DNA from: Leptospira congkakensis
Lineage (GTDB): Bacteria > Spirochaetota > Leptospiria > Leptospirales > Leptospiraceae
NCBI RefSeq assembly: GCF_004770265.1
Contig: NZ_RQGQ01000004.1
Location: 434,001-498,000, forward strand
Length of the DNA stretch: 64,000 nucleotides
Direction: 5' to 3'
Shown here: one piece after another, positions 1 to 8,540 of the stretch
Numbering within the stretch: position 1 is the stretch's first letter
Layout of the letters: every line of letters begins with the position of its first letter
Position numbers and translations under genes: made by a program
Notes under the pieces: generated by a model
The model's database searches: none
Seen by the model: only the letters and a program-made list of their open reading frames with translations
What the model was told of the DNA's origin: nothing

Positions 1-122
1 TCTTTGACGATGACTTCCCGGATGGTTTTGACTCCTCGTTCGGGAGCCATCTGTTCCAAGGACTCTAAAAATTCATAAAAATTTCGTTTTCCAAAAAGTA
101 TTTCTACTGGGCTTTTTTCCAT
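1..122 (-). CDS. rlmB: 23S rRNA 2'-O-methyltransferase RlmB/TrmH-type, N-terminal fragment
   Basis: About 40 codons are visible, starting at an ATG at 122 and running off the left edge of the window. The product starts MEKSPVEILFGKRNFYEFLE, which resembles the short substrate-binding N-terminal domain (often with a Y/FGxxxVxExL pattern) that precedes the SPOUT fold in RlmB/TrmH ribose methyltransferases. The start overlaps the end of cysS by 19 nt, and cysS followed by an rlmB-type gene is a common bacterial arrangement, so context supports the call. The catalytic knot domain is outside the window, so the identity rests on the N-terminus and the neighbour. Confidence 0.62.
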   Translation of the reverse strand, partial: MEKSPVEILFGKRNFYEFLESLEQMAPERGVKTIREVIVK

Positions 123-1561
123 GTGGTGTTTCCTTCTTTTGTATCAGCGAGAAGGATTCCTTTTTCTTCCAACTCTTTACGAATTCTGTCGGCGTTTACG
201 AAATCTTTGTTTTGTTTAGCGGTCTTTCTTGCTTCTATTTGGCCAAGAATCCAATCCTCAGAAATTCCATCCAAAGTTTGGATTTGTTTTTCAAATGAAA
301 AAACAGCAAAAAGTTCGTTAGTTTTATAAAACAATTGTAACGATTCTTTTAGAAATATCGAATCTGAAAATTCGGTATTGGAATCTAAAAACTGGTTCAC
401 AATCCGAATCAGTTCAAAAACAGAAGCCATTGCTTTCGGAACATTCAAATCATCAGCCAAAGAATTCATAAATTCTAAATTTAGTTTTTGTAATTCAGGA
501 TTAGAAAATTCAAAATTATCAAACGATTTGGGAACTTTATCCCATAAGTTACCAGCTTCTAATGCTCGGTAGATAGTATTTTGGATCCTCTCCATTGCAG
601 TTTTTGATTCATCCAATTTGTTTAGAGAGAAATTCAGCTTACTTCTGTAATGTGCAGAAATTAAATGATATCGAATTGAGTTTGGATCATATCCTTTTTC
701 TAAAATATCACGTAAGGTATAAAAGTTTCCCTTACTTTTAGACATTTTTTCCCCGTCCACAAGAAGGTGTTCGCAGTGAAGCCAAGTTCCTACAAATTCT
801 TCCTCAGGATATGCCCCATAACTTTGTGCGGCTTCATTTTCATGATGAGGGAAGAGAAGGTCAATCCCGCCGGTATGAATGTCTACACCTGATCCGTAAA
901 CTTTTCGAATCATCGCCGAACATTCTAAATGCCAACCTGGTCTTCCTTTCCCGATTTTAGTATGCCAACATTTTTCTTCTTCTGACTTTTGGTTTTTCCA
1001 AAGGACAAAATCACGAACATCATCCTTTGTGTATTCATCAGCGTCGTAACGAACTCCCGCCTGCATACCCGAAACATCGATTTTTGAAAGTTCTCCGTAA
1101 CGGCTAAACTTTTGGATGGAAAAATATAAATTCCCATCCTTTTCATACACGAGCCCATTTTTTTGAAGCGTTTCGACAAGTCCGACCATATCATCAATTG
1201 ATTCAGTGGCTTTTGGATAATGTTCTAACTTCTGAACATGGAGAGTTTCTAAATCTTTAAAAAAGGCTTCTGTCCAAGGTTTGGTAAACTCTTCGACACT
1301 GATTTTTAATTTGATAGATTCATTGATGATTTTGTCATCAATGTCTGTGATATTCATGGATTGGTTGAGTTTATATCCTCCGAGCAGTAGAGAACGACGA
1401 AGGACATCTACAAACAAAAAGGATCTAATGTTTCCAATATGAGCAAAGTTATAAACCGTTGGCCCACAGGAGTAAATAGATACATTCAAAGGATCTTTGG
1501 GAACAAATGTTTCCTTTTTTCCCGATTTTGAATTTTGGAATACAAAGGGAACTAAACTCAT
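104..1561 (-). CDS. cysS: Cysteinyl-tRNA synthetase
   Basis: Cytoplasmic class I aminoacyl-tRNA synthetase that charges tRNA-Cys. The 485-aa length fits the family. The ATP-binding HIGH motif appears as HIGN (residues 41-44), and KMSKS is intact at 272-276. The zinc site that selects cysteine is complete in sequence: C32, C214, H239 and E243 (the last two in a PHHENE motif). The ATG at 1561 overlaps the stop of the upstream hydrolase gene by 4 nt (ATGA), so translational coupling is likely. Its own stop overlaps the start of the rlmB-type gene. Confidence 0.97.
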   Translation of the reverse strand: MSLVPFVFQNSKSGKKETFVPKDPLNVSIYSCGPTVYNFAHIGNIRSFLFVDVLRRSLLLGGYKLNQSMNITDIDDKIINESIKLKISVEEFTKPWTEAFFKDLETLHVQKLEHYPKATESIDDMVGLVETLQKNGLVYEKDGNLYFSIQKFSRYGELSKIDVSGMQAGVRYDADEYTKDDVRDFVLWKNQKSEEEKCWHTKIGKGRPGWHLECSAMIRKVYGSGVDIHTGGIDLLFPHHENEAAQSYGAYPEEEFVGTWLHCEHLLVDGEKMSKSKGNFYTLRDILEKGYDPNSIRYHLISAHYRSKLNFSLNKLDESKTAMERIQNTIYRALEAGNLWDKVPKSFDNFEFSNPELQKLNLEFMNSLADDLNVPKAMASVFELIRIVNQFLDSNTEFSDSIFLKESLQLFYKTNELFAVFSFEKQIQTLDGISEDWILGQIEARKTAKQNKDFVNADRIRKELEEKGILLADTKEGNTTWKKAQ

Positions 1562-2526
1562 AGGGCAAAAATTTCTTTTACAAATTCTAGATTTGCTTGT
1601 GGTTGTTTGTCTTTTCCTGCTTCATTTCCTTCTGTCGGATACAACTGCATCCGTTTATCGCAGTTCATATGGTTAAACAAAGCAAAAGTGGATTTTGGAT
1701 GAGAGATCACATCTTCCATTCCGCAAGAGAAGAGAGCAGGGATTTTGATTTTTTTGGCAAAATTTAGCGCATCAAAATACGCCAGTTCCTTTTTATAATC
1801 AATTTTTTTAGTAGCTCTTTTTTCTAAAAAGGGAGTGAGTTCTCGAATCCAAGGATTTCCTTTTAAAGAAATTTGGTCTTTATCAATATAACAGAACGAA
1901 GGTGTTTCTAAAATAAGGCCCTTAATTCGATCGGAATAAGCTGCTCCAAATACGGAAAGAGCAGAACCGATGGACTTACCATGTAAAATGATTTGGTCAC
2001 CATCAATCCCATCGGTCAAACGTAGGAACTCAATTGTACGAATCACATCCAAATATAGTTTTCGCATATAGAAATCTTCTTTTTGGTCGAGTCCATGTGC
2101 AAAATAATTCGGTGTCCAACCAATCGGTGCTTTTCCCGTGACAGGATCCACTGGTGCATGGATCATTTCTTCCCCATGACCTCGAAGGGTGATGTGAAGT
2201 TGGGCCACACCCAAATCCGAATACCCTTTTTGGATTTCTTCTGGAACGGCTAGATAATCATGAAAATAAACAACAACGGGTCTATTCCCTCTTTTTCTTG
2301 GGATGGCCAACTTTCCATGTAACACATGATTGTCGATACTTTGAAAACTAACGTCATTCAAAGATTCCCAAATGAAAGACCCTTTGAGAACCGTTTTATA
2401 AGTAGCTTTTACAGGAACTTTTTTTAATTCAGAAATTCCTTCCTTCCAAAAACTATCTAAGTCGGAAGGTTGGTCTAGTTTCGGAACTGTCTGGAAACAT
2501 TCATCAAAACTAACGGTTTGAGGCAT
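1558..2526 (-). CDS. Acetyl-xylan-esterase/cephalosporin-deacetylase-type alpha/beta hydrolase
   Basis: 322-aa serine hydrolase of the AXE1 (acetyl xylan esterase) family. Family hallmarks are an N-terminal cap segment with DLDSFWKE, an oxyanion-type RGHG segment, a nucleophile elbow HGKSIGSA, where the serine sits in GxSxG form, an acid region CGMEDVISHPKST, and a late YPTEGNEAG segment where family members carry the catalytic histidine as H-E. In this protein that segment reads EGNEAG and the histidine is not obvious, so the triad may be altered. There is no signal peptide, so it probably acts in the cytoplasm. It sits between folD (17-nt overlap) and cysS (4-nt overlap). The natural substrate is unknown. 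Confidence 0.82.
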   Translation of the reverse strand: MPQTVSFDECFQTVPKLDQPSDLDSFWKEGISELKKVPVKATYKTVLKGSFIWESLNDVSFQSIDNHVLHGKLAIPRKRGNRPVVVYFHDYLAVPEEIQKGYSDLGVAQLHITLRGHGEEMIHAPVDPVTGKAPIGWTPNYFAHGLDQKEDFYMRKLYLDVIRTIEFLRLTDGIDGDQIILHGKSIGSALSVFGAAYSDRIKGLILETPSFCYIDKDQISLKGNPWIRELTPFLEKRATKKIDYKKELAYFDALNFAKKIKIPALFSCGMEDVISHPKSTFALFNHMNCDKRMQLYPTEGNEAGKDKQPQANLEFVKEIFAL

Positions 2527-3385
2527 GGGAATCCAACTTAGGTGAAAATTGATTTAAAAAACTATACATGGTTTGAAGTAAAAGTACAGAGATTGTCATA
2601 GGACCAACCCCTCCTGGAACTGGTGTGTAATAAGAAGATTTATCCTTAGCTTTCGAAATTTCTATATCTCCCACATTTCCAACATTATAACCAGCATCCA
2701 AAATCACTGCACCTTCTTTGATCCAATCCGCTTGGATGAACTCCGGTTTGCCCACAGCACCAACCACAATGTCAGCTTGTTTCACAAGGTCTGGAAGATT
2801 TTTGGTTTTAGAATGGCAAAGGGTAACTGTTGCATTTAAGTTTGTCAGCATTATGGCCATTGGTTTTCCGAGAATAGGAGACCTTCCCACAACAACAGCA
2901 TGTTTTCCAGAAACATCGATTCCGTATTCTTGGAGTAGGAGGACCATTCCGTACGGAGTGCACGGGTAATAGGCTTCACTATTCATCGATAATTTTCCAA
3001 AAGAAACAGTAGTGACTCCGTCCACATCTTTTTCGAGTGAAATTTCATCGAAACACAAACGTTCATCGATTTGATGAGGGACTGGGTGTTGCAAAAGGAT
3101 TCCATTCACAGAAGGATCAGAATTAAGTTTGCGAATTTCGGCTAACAACTCTTCGGTGGTCGTTGCTTCTTTTAGGCGCACATATCGTGATCCCATTCCC
3201 ACTTTTTCACAAGCCTTCACTTTCATATTTACATAAGTTTCGGATGCCGGGTTATCCCCAACAAGGATCGTAGCAAGGGTAGGAACTCCCTTACCTTCGG
3301 ATTTAGCTTTTGCTAATGTTTCTGCGATTCGATTTCGAATTTTTTCGGAAATCGCTTTACCGTCTAATAGGATGCTAGATTTCAT
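2510..3385 (-). CDS. folD: Bifunctional methylene-THF dehydrogenase / methenyl-THF cyclohydrolase
   Basis: Cytoplasmic one-carbon enzyme that interconverts 5,10-methylene-, methenyl- and 10-formyl-tetrahydrofolate with NADP. The 291-aa length is typical. Visible motifs are YVNMKVKACEKVGM, which carries the catalytic tyrosine and lysine, GILLQHPVP (usual GILVQLPLP), the dinucleotide-binding GRSPILGKP, and PVPGGVGPMT. It is the first gene of a leftward run folD-hydrolase-cysS-rlmB and is divergent from asnS, with only 55 nt between the starts. The 10-formyl-THF it produces would feed Fmt, whose C-terminus is at the right edge of the window. Confidence 0.97.
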   Translation of the reverse strand: MKSSILLDGKAISEKIRNRIAETLAKAKSEGKGVPTLATILVGDNPASETYVNMKVKACEKVGMGSRYVRLKEATTTEELLAEIRKLNSDPSVNGILLQHPVPHQIDERLCFDEISLEKDVDGVTTVSFGKLSMNSEAYYPCTPYGMVLLLQEYGIDVSGKHAVVVGRSPILGKPMAIMLTNLNATVTLCHSKTKNLPDLVKQADIVVGAVGKPEFIQADWIKEGAVILDAGYNVGNVGDIEISKAKDKSSYYTPVPGGVGPMTISVLLLQTMYSFLNQFSPKLDSHASNR

Positions 3386-3440
3386 TCTGTAAGTTCAAAA
3401 TTTCAAAGAAAATTGAACTGGCAAACAGAAAAAACCATCC

Positions 3441-4745
3441 ATGATTCCAAGTTTAGATCCAACACAATCCCTTTCGCAAAATTCCACATCCACTCATAGT
3501 TTACAAGGCTGGGTCCAAGGACTCAGAGGCAATAACCACGTCCAATTCCTCCAACTCCGCACCGAGGGAAAAATTTTCCAAGTGGTGGCCGAAAAAGAAT
3601 TTTTGGGGGAGGAACTCTTCAAAGAAATCAAGGCCCTCCCGCAAGAGACATCTCTCGTCGTTTTTGGAGTGGCAAAGGAAAATCCGAAAGCTCCCGGTGG
3701 TGAGGAATTATTCTTACATTCCTTTACCCTTGTAGGAGAATCCAAAAACTATCCCATCACCCCAAAAGAACATGGACCCGATTTTTTACACAACCATAGA
3801 CATTTATGGCTACGTTCCAAAAGGCAACTGGCCATCCAAAGGGTTCGCTCCGAGTTATCTTTCGCCATCCGAGAGTTCTTTCGTAACGATGGCTATACTC
3901 TGATCGACACACCCATCCTCACCGGTTCCATCGGAGAATCAGCAGGAACCCTTTTTTCCACCGAATACTTTGATTTAGGGCAAGCCTACTTGGCCCAAAC
4001 TGGCCAGCTCTATTTAGAAACAGCTGCCTTTGCCCATTCCAAGGTCTATTGTTTTGGACCGACTTTCCGGGCCGAAAAAAGCAAAACCAGGAGACACTTA
4101 ACTGAGTTTTGGATGCTCGAGGCCGAAACGGCTTTCCTTGGCCAAGATGGAAATTTGGACTTACAAGAACGATTCGTAAAGACCGTTCTACGAGTTACCA
4201 TAGAAAGAACTGCAGAAGACTTAAAAGCCCTAGACCGAGATCCGGCGCCCCTTCTGGAACAACTGGCAAAACCCTTCCCAAGAGTGGATTACGGCGAAGC
4301 CATCCGAATTTTGCAAACAGCTGGGGAAGAAATCACTTGGGGAGAGGACATCAATTCAGACAGAGAACAAATCCTCACCACTCATTTTGGAACTGCCATC
4401 TTCATCCAAAACTTTCCAAGGGCCATCAAAGCTTTTTACATGAAACAAAATCCAAATGACCCGAATACCGTGCTTTCTGCAGATCTAATTGCTCCTGATG
4501 GGATTGGGGAGATCATCGGCGGGTCGGAAAGAGAAGAGTCCTTTGATAAAATTGTGGAACGGTTACGAGAAGAGGGACTTCCTCCCGAAGACTATTCTTG
4601 GTATTTGGACCTTCGTAAGTATGGCTCTGTTCCTCATGCAGGCTTTGGAATGGGTCTAGAACGAGTCATCGCCTGGGTTTGTGGTTTGTCCCATATTCGT
4701 GAATGTATCCCTTATCCAAGGATGATTTATAGGCTAAGCCCTTAA
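3441..4745 (+). CDS. asnS: Asparaginyl-tRNA synthetase
   Basis: Class IIb aminoacyl-tRNA synthetase, 434 aa, within the range of bacterial AsnRS. An N-terminal OB-fold anticodon-binding domain occupies roughly residues 1-105. The catalytic core has motif 2 FRAEKSKTRRHLTEFWMLEAE and motif 3 GFGMGLERVIAWVCGL. The RHLTEFWMLE form and the final IRECIPYPR favour AsnRS over archaeal-type AspRS. The ATG at 3441 is divergent from folD. The only tRNA gene in the window is tRNA-Asn, but it lies 33 kb away and there is no sign of a functional link in the layout. Confidence 0.95.
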   Translation: MIPSLDPTQSLSQNSTSTHSLQGWVQGLRGNNHVQFLQLRTEGKIFQVVAEKEFLGEELFKEIKALPQETSLVVFGVAKENPKAPGGEELFLHSFTLVGESKNYPITPKEHGPDFLHNHRHLWLRSKRQLAIQRVRSELSFAIREFFRNDGYTLIDTPILTGSIGESAGTLFSTEYFDLGQAYLAQTGQLYLETAAFAHSKVYCFGPTFRAEKSKTRRHLTEFWMLEAETAFLGQDGNLDLQERFVKTVLRVTIERTAEDLKALDRDPAPLLEQLAKPFPRVDYGEAIRILQTAGEEITWGEDINSDREQILTTHFGTAIFIQNFPRAIKAFYMKQNPNDPNTVLSADLIAPDGIGEIIGGSEREESFDKIVERLREEGLPPEDYSWYLDLRKYGSVPHAGFGMGLERVIAWVCGLSHIRECIPYPRMIYRLSP

Positions 4746-4804
4746 TTTTTCTTAAAGGAAATTTTGCACTAAGGCCGATCTTTTTAAGGAAAGAGAGGCA
4801 CCTT

Positions 4805-5608
4805 ATGGCACAGCAAGCAACCCAAGTCTTAAACACATCTATAGAACAAGAAGCTTGGGATCTTTATGAGGTAGGATCAAACGAAGATGTTGTGGTTCTA
4901 GCCAAACGTCATCCAGAGAATTTTTATATCCAACACCTTAGTTATCTAGCGTTGTATGAACTTACTGGCAGAGCAACAATTACAGCTCCCAAAGGGATTT
5001 CGAGCCTAGCTCCTCTTGTGGAGGCCATCCAAAACCATGAAATTGGTAAAAGTGATGAAGCATGTAATAGTTTAAATTTATATTTTAATACACAAACAAA
5101 TCCCCTTTGTTTTTCCATCGTTCAAACTGCGATTAAAATTTATTTTAGAGCAGAAGCTTACGAAGAAGCAAAATCAGTCATTACTAAGTTTAAAAAACAA
5201 TGGAACGACAATTCTTTTGTCAAAGAAGAACTCATTTGTACATATTATTTGAAACGATATGATGAAGTGATCAAAGTTTTCCGTGACAATATGAAATTGT
5301 TAAACGATTCCGATATCCATAAACTTGTGGGTATGGCACTTCTCTTTTTGGATCGTCACAAAGAAGCCAATCTCATTTTTGAAAACATTCCTAATAAATT
5401 GAATCTTCCAAGTTTTGAAGAAAAACGCAAAATGTATGATTCCGTTTATAACAAAATTGCTGAGTTAGAAGCTAAATCAAACTCTCTTGCTCATAAAGAT
5501 TTAGAAGATATGGGTTTTGCTTATCTCTTTCACGGTGATTATGCAAAAGCAGAAAAAATGTTTTTATCTCTTACCGAGAAACTAAAATCAAAACTCTGCA
5601 ACGTGTAA
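4805..5608 (+). CDS. TPR-like alpha-helical protein of unknown function
   Basis: 267-aa protein with no signal peptide or membrane segment. It is rich in alternating helices with TPR-like spacing of small and aromatic residues, for example AIKIYFRAEAYEEAKSVI and the C-terminal GFAYLFHGDYAKAEKMFL, which matches the TPR consensus well. I cannot assign a function; a scaffold or adaptor role is the usual inference for such repeats. The ATG has an upstream purine-rich AAGGAAAGAGAG stretch. The last 38 nt overlap tail-to-tail with the exported-protein gene on the other strand, which is unusual but both stops are clear. Confidence 0.75.
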   Translation: MAQQATQVLNTSIEQEAWDLYEVGSNEDVVVLAKRHPENFYIQHLSYLALYELTGRATITAPKGISSLAPLVEAIQNHEIGKSDEACNSLNLYFNTQTNPLCFSIVQTAIKIYFRAEAYEEAKSVITKFKKQWNDNSFVKEELICTYYLKRYDEVIKVFRDNMKLLNDSDIHKLVGMALLFLDRHKEANLIFENIPNKLNLPSFEEKRKMYDSVYNKIAELEAKSNSLAHKDLEDMGFAYLFHGDYAKAEKMFLSLTEKLKSKLCNV

Positions 5609-6428
5609 GATTCTTTCTTGTTTCTGGGTGGCTAAGAAATTTGGCCGCCTCGTCTGTAGGAATGATAAGATCCGTTTGATTTTTTCCTGCAGTTCCTAAT
5701 GCCAAAACAAAGTAGGGGTTCTTTCCTACTTTAGCTTCAATTCCTTTTCCAGTTTGTTCTTCCCTGTACACAATGTACCCAGTTTCAATGGCATAAGCTT
5801 CTTTTACATAAACAGGGGAATAAATATCCAATCCACGATCGGTTTGAATTTTGGGAAACAAAGCTCGTTTGAGATTCAAGTGGCGTGCATCTACAATCAG
5901 GCCAGAAAATTCCACGGGAACCACTTCTTCACTAAATTCAGGAACAGATTCCGTTCCGTATTCAAAAGGGATATGAGCAAGGATCCCGTCTTTCCCTTTG
6001 AGCGGCAAACTTGCCTTCGCTTCCAAAACATTTTTAACAAATTGAAAATCGTATTCTTCTTTTTCGGAACCAATATAGGAATTAAGTCGAAGCCTTGCTT
6101 GTTGGTTCACTTGTGTGTATTCATAAACCGTATAATCTGCGTTAAATAAAATAGACTCTAACCTTTGGCTCAGGCGAACCCGTAGTTTTTCCCGAGCTTT
6201 TTTACGAGCCATGGAGTGAGCTTTCCCTTGGCTTGTGGCAGTGTTTTTTCCCGAAAACTCAGGGTCTTCTTCATCAAATACAATTTTAGGAATGGTTTCT
6301 TTTACAGATGAGAAAACGGAAAGCTCTGTCCAATTGACAACCGAAGAATAAATATCCTTATCCTCGATGGGTTTGGAACCTAGAGATACACTTAAGAGAA
6401 AAGCCAAAAGGAGATAAATTCGTTTCAT
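5571..6428 (-). CDS. Exported protein of unknown function
   Basis: 285 aa with a clear signal peptide (MKRIYLLLAFLLSVSLGSKP), so it is probably periplasmic or outer-membrane associated. A basic, Ala/Arg-rich segment around residues 70-90 (ARKKAREKLRVRLSQRLESIL) resembles the helix of LPP20-like exported proteins. A later segment, SGLIVDARHLNLKRALFPKI, resembles a motif shared by several secreted bacterial proteins of unknown role, so a distant relationship is possible. The gene follows the helicase gene with 2 nt between them. Its 3' end overlaps the TPR-like gene on the opposite strand by 38 nt. Confidence 0.75.
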   Translation of the reverse strand: MKRIYLLLAFLLSVSLGSKPIEDKDIYSSVVNWTELSVFSSVKETIPKIVFDEEDPEFSGKNTATSQGKAHSMARKKAREKLRVRLSQRLESILFNADYTVYEYTQVNQQARLRLNSYIGSEKEEYDFQFVKNVLEAKASLPLKGKDGILAHIPFEYGTESVPEFSEEVVPVEFSGLIVDARHLNLKRALFPKIQTDRGLDIYSPVYVKEAYAIETGYIVYREEQTGKGIEAKVGKNPYFVLALGTAGKNQTDLIIPTDEAAKFLSHPETRKNLTRCRVLILVSR

Positions 6429-6430
6429 AG

Positions 6431-8419
6431 TTAAGACTTCGGCAGAAGTTGGAATTTTCTTTCCAATTCGTTAAATTCCGTAATGAGGGGAACTCCCTTT
6501 GGAAGACTTTGCAAGACGTTTTTTCCGTAGGACTTTGTATGCACTCGGGGGTCTAGGATACTCACCATTCCCGTATCAGACTGAGAGCGGATGAGACGAC
6601 CGAATCCTTGGCGTAAGAGCAAACAGGTTTTGGGAACTTGCATCTCCCAAAACGGACTTTTTCCCTTTCTTTCCATATCTTCCATCTTTGCTTGCAAAAC
6701 AGGTTCTGTTGGCACCTGGAAAGGAAGTTTAGTCACAATTACGTTTCGAAGTTTATCACCCTTAATGTCCACACCTTGCCAAAAACTGGAGACTCCAAAA
6801 AGTACACTCTTCTCATTGGCAAGGAACTCCCGTTTGGCGGCAATCGGACCCATTTCTGTTTGGGAAAAAATAGGATAAGGAACCTGATGCCTTAACTCTT
6901 CATAGAGTTCCGACAAAAGTTTGTTGGACGTAAAAAGTACAAAGGCATCCCCTTCCGAAAGTTTGAGAAGGCGCGCAATCCAATAAGAAAGATCCGATTT
7001 ATTTTTTCTCGGATCCTGAACCGGATCTGCTACTTGTTTGGGAACAAAAAGTAAGGAATGAGTGTTGTAAGCAAAAGGAGAGGCAAGTGTTTTGGTTTTG
7101 ACTTCAGATGTTCCCACTTCCTTCAAAAAATACTGAAAATTTCCAGCGGTTGGTGAAAGTGTGGCCGAGGTCATTACGACAGAATCCATATTGGGGAATA
7201 GAGTATTGGCCAAAATTTCATCGGTGTTTTTCGGTTGGGAGAACAAATAATAGAACGGATCTTTTGCCGACTGCGGAGGTGGTTCAATCCAAAACACCAA
7301 ATTAGGATTGGTTTTCAAACGAAAGTCATTTAAAAAGGAGGAAGCTTTCTTTAGATTTCCAGAAACCATCTCTAAACCGAGAGCCATTTCCTTTTCTTCC
7401 ATATCCTCACTATCTTTTTTGTATTTAGAAAGTAGACTTTCCAATTGTGATGCTAAATCAGCTAAGGTATCTTCTAAAGCTCCATTATCGAGTTTGATCC
7501 GTTCTGTATGACGAGTGGAAAATTGATTGAATTGTAAAGGGATGGCGGAGAGCAACATACGAAAAAAATCATTCGCATAACCAATAGAAGCCTCTACCGA
7601 CTTCATTATTTTTTCGCCGTTTTTCAGTTTTAAAACAAGACCTGTCCGTTTTTCAGGGAAATAAAGATAGTGGAGCAAATTCATCAACAAGTCATAACGA
7701 ATTTCTGATCCAAAAGCCTTTCCTACAATTTCAGGAAATGCATGTGCTTCATCAATGACGAGTTGTGAAAATGGTGGAAGGAGTTTAAAATCACCAGCGA
7801 GATGGCTTGCCAAAAGATGGTGGTTCACAATCAGGATATTGGCTTTTTTCCATTTTTCCTTTTCTAAAAAATAATAGGAGGAACTAAAGTTGGGACAATT
7901 TCTCCCCAAACAGTTGTCAGACTCTCTAGAGACAGAATTCCAAAAGGAATTGGATAAAAATCCATCATATTCGGCCCGAATTCCTGCCGTTGTTTGTTTT
8001 TCCCAATTTACAAAGTATTGCAGGGAAGATTCCATCTCCGGGCCAAAATCGCCGCGTTCCATCACACGACCATACTTACGTTTGCAAAGATAATTACTCG
8101 CCCCAAGGGCCACCATAGCATTGATCGGGGCACCGAGTGCCTCAGAAACAAGGGGAATGTCTTTATAAAGTAATTGGTCTTGTAGTGCTTTTGTTTCTGT
8201 GGAAACAACAACAGTACAATCATTTTCTAAAGAGAAAAGAGCACTGGGGATCAAATACGCCAAAGACTTTCCGACACCTGTGCCGGCTTCAATCACCCAA
8301 TTAGAACCAGTATTAAACGCTGATTCGATGGACGTTGACATATCCATTTGTTCTTTTCTAACTTCATAATCCTTCCAAAGTTTTGGAAGTTTGGTTGTGA
8401 ATACGGTTTGTACGTCCAA
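6431..8419 (-). CDS. dinG: DinG/XPD-family ATP-dependent helicase lacking one Fe-S ligand
   Basis: Superfamily 2 5'-3' DNA helicase of the DinG/XPD group, probably in repair of replication or transcription obstacles. Numbered from a TTG at 8458, Walker A is EAGTGVGKS (57-65) and the DEAH box is LVIDEAHAF (236-239). Late motifs include SSFWQGVDIKGD and a QGFGRLIRS arginine-finger motif. The Fe-S domain has C125, C183 and C188, but the position of the fourth cysteine (six residues after C188) is S194. No ATG precedes the KDYEVRKEQ region. I prefer the TTG at 8419, one base after the stop of the small membrane ORF, but the TTG at 8458 is also possible. Confidence 0.85.
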   Translation of the reverse strand: MDVQTVFTTKLPKLWKDYEVRKEQMDMSTSIESAFNTGSNWVIEAGTGVGKSLAYLIPSALFSLENDCTVVVSTETKALQDQLLYKDIPLVSEALGAPINAMVALGASNYLCKRKYGRVMERGDFGPEMESSLQYFVNWEKQTTAGIRAEYDGFLSNSFWNSVSRESDNCLGRNCPNFSSSYYFLEKEKWKKANILIVNHHLLASHLAGDFKLLPPFSQLVIDEAHAFPEIVGKAFGSEIRYDLLMNLLHYLYFPEKRTGLVLKLKNGEKIMKSVEASIGYANDFFRMLLSAIPLQFNQFSTRHTERIKLDNGALEDTLADLASQLESLLSKYKKDSEDMEEKEMALGLEMVSGNLKKASSFLNDFRLKTNPNLVFWIEPPPQSAKDPFYYLFSQPKNTDEILANTLFPNMDSVVMTSATLSPTAGNFQYFLKEVGTSEVKTKTLASPFAYNTHSLLFVPKQVADPVQDPRKNKSDLSYWIARLLKLSEGDAFVLFTSNKLLSELYEELRHQVPYPIFSQTEMGPIAAKREFLANEKSVLFGVSSFWQGVDIKGDKLRNVIVTKLPFQVPTEPVLQAKMEDMERKGKSPFWEMQVPKTCLLLRQGFGRLIRSQSDTGMVSILDPRVHTKSYGKNVLQSLPKGVPLITEFNELERKFQLLPKS

Positions 8420-8420
8420 A

Positions 8421-8540
8421 CTAATGCCTGTTACGAAAAAGAAGGATGATGCACACAACAGTCAAACTAATCACCGAAACAAGAGATACCGTCATAATGA
8501 GTATCCCTTGCCAATTGAGTTCTTGGGGAGAAATATTCAT
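8421..8540 (-). CDS. 39-aa single-span membrane protein, candidate MetS-type small transporter subunit
   Basis: A short ORF starting ATG at 8540 and ending TAG at 8421. It encodes an N-terminal stretch [16 protein letters not shown] followed by one hydrophobic helix (about residues 13-34) and a short basic tail FRNRH. Its ATG overlaps the stop of the symporter gene by 4 nt (ATGA), a classic coupling signal. NSS-family transporters such as Corynebacterium MetP are known to work with a tiny membrane subunit (MetS; Pfam MaAIMP_sms) encoded immediately downstream. Size, topology and position fit that role, although I cannot run a profile search. The downstream helicase gene then begins about one base after this stop. 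Confidence 0.68.
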   Translation of the reverse strand: MNISPQELNWQGILIMTVSLVSVISLTVVCIILLFRNRH

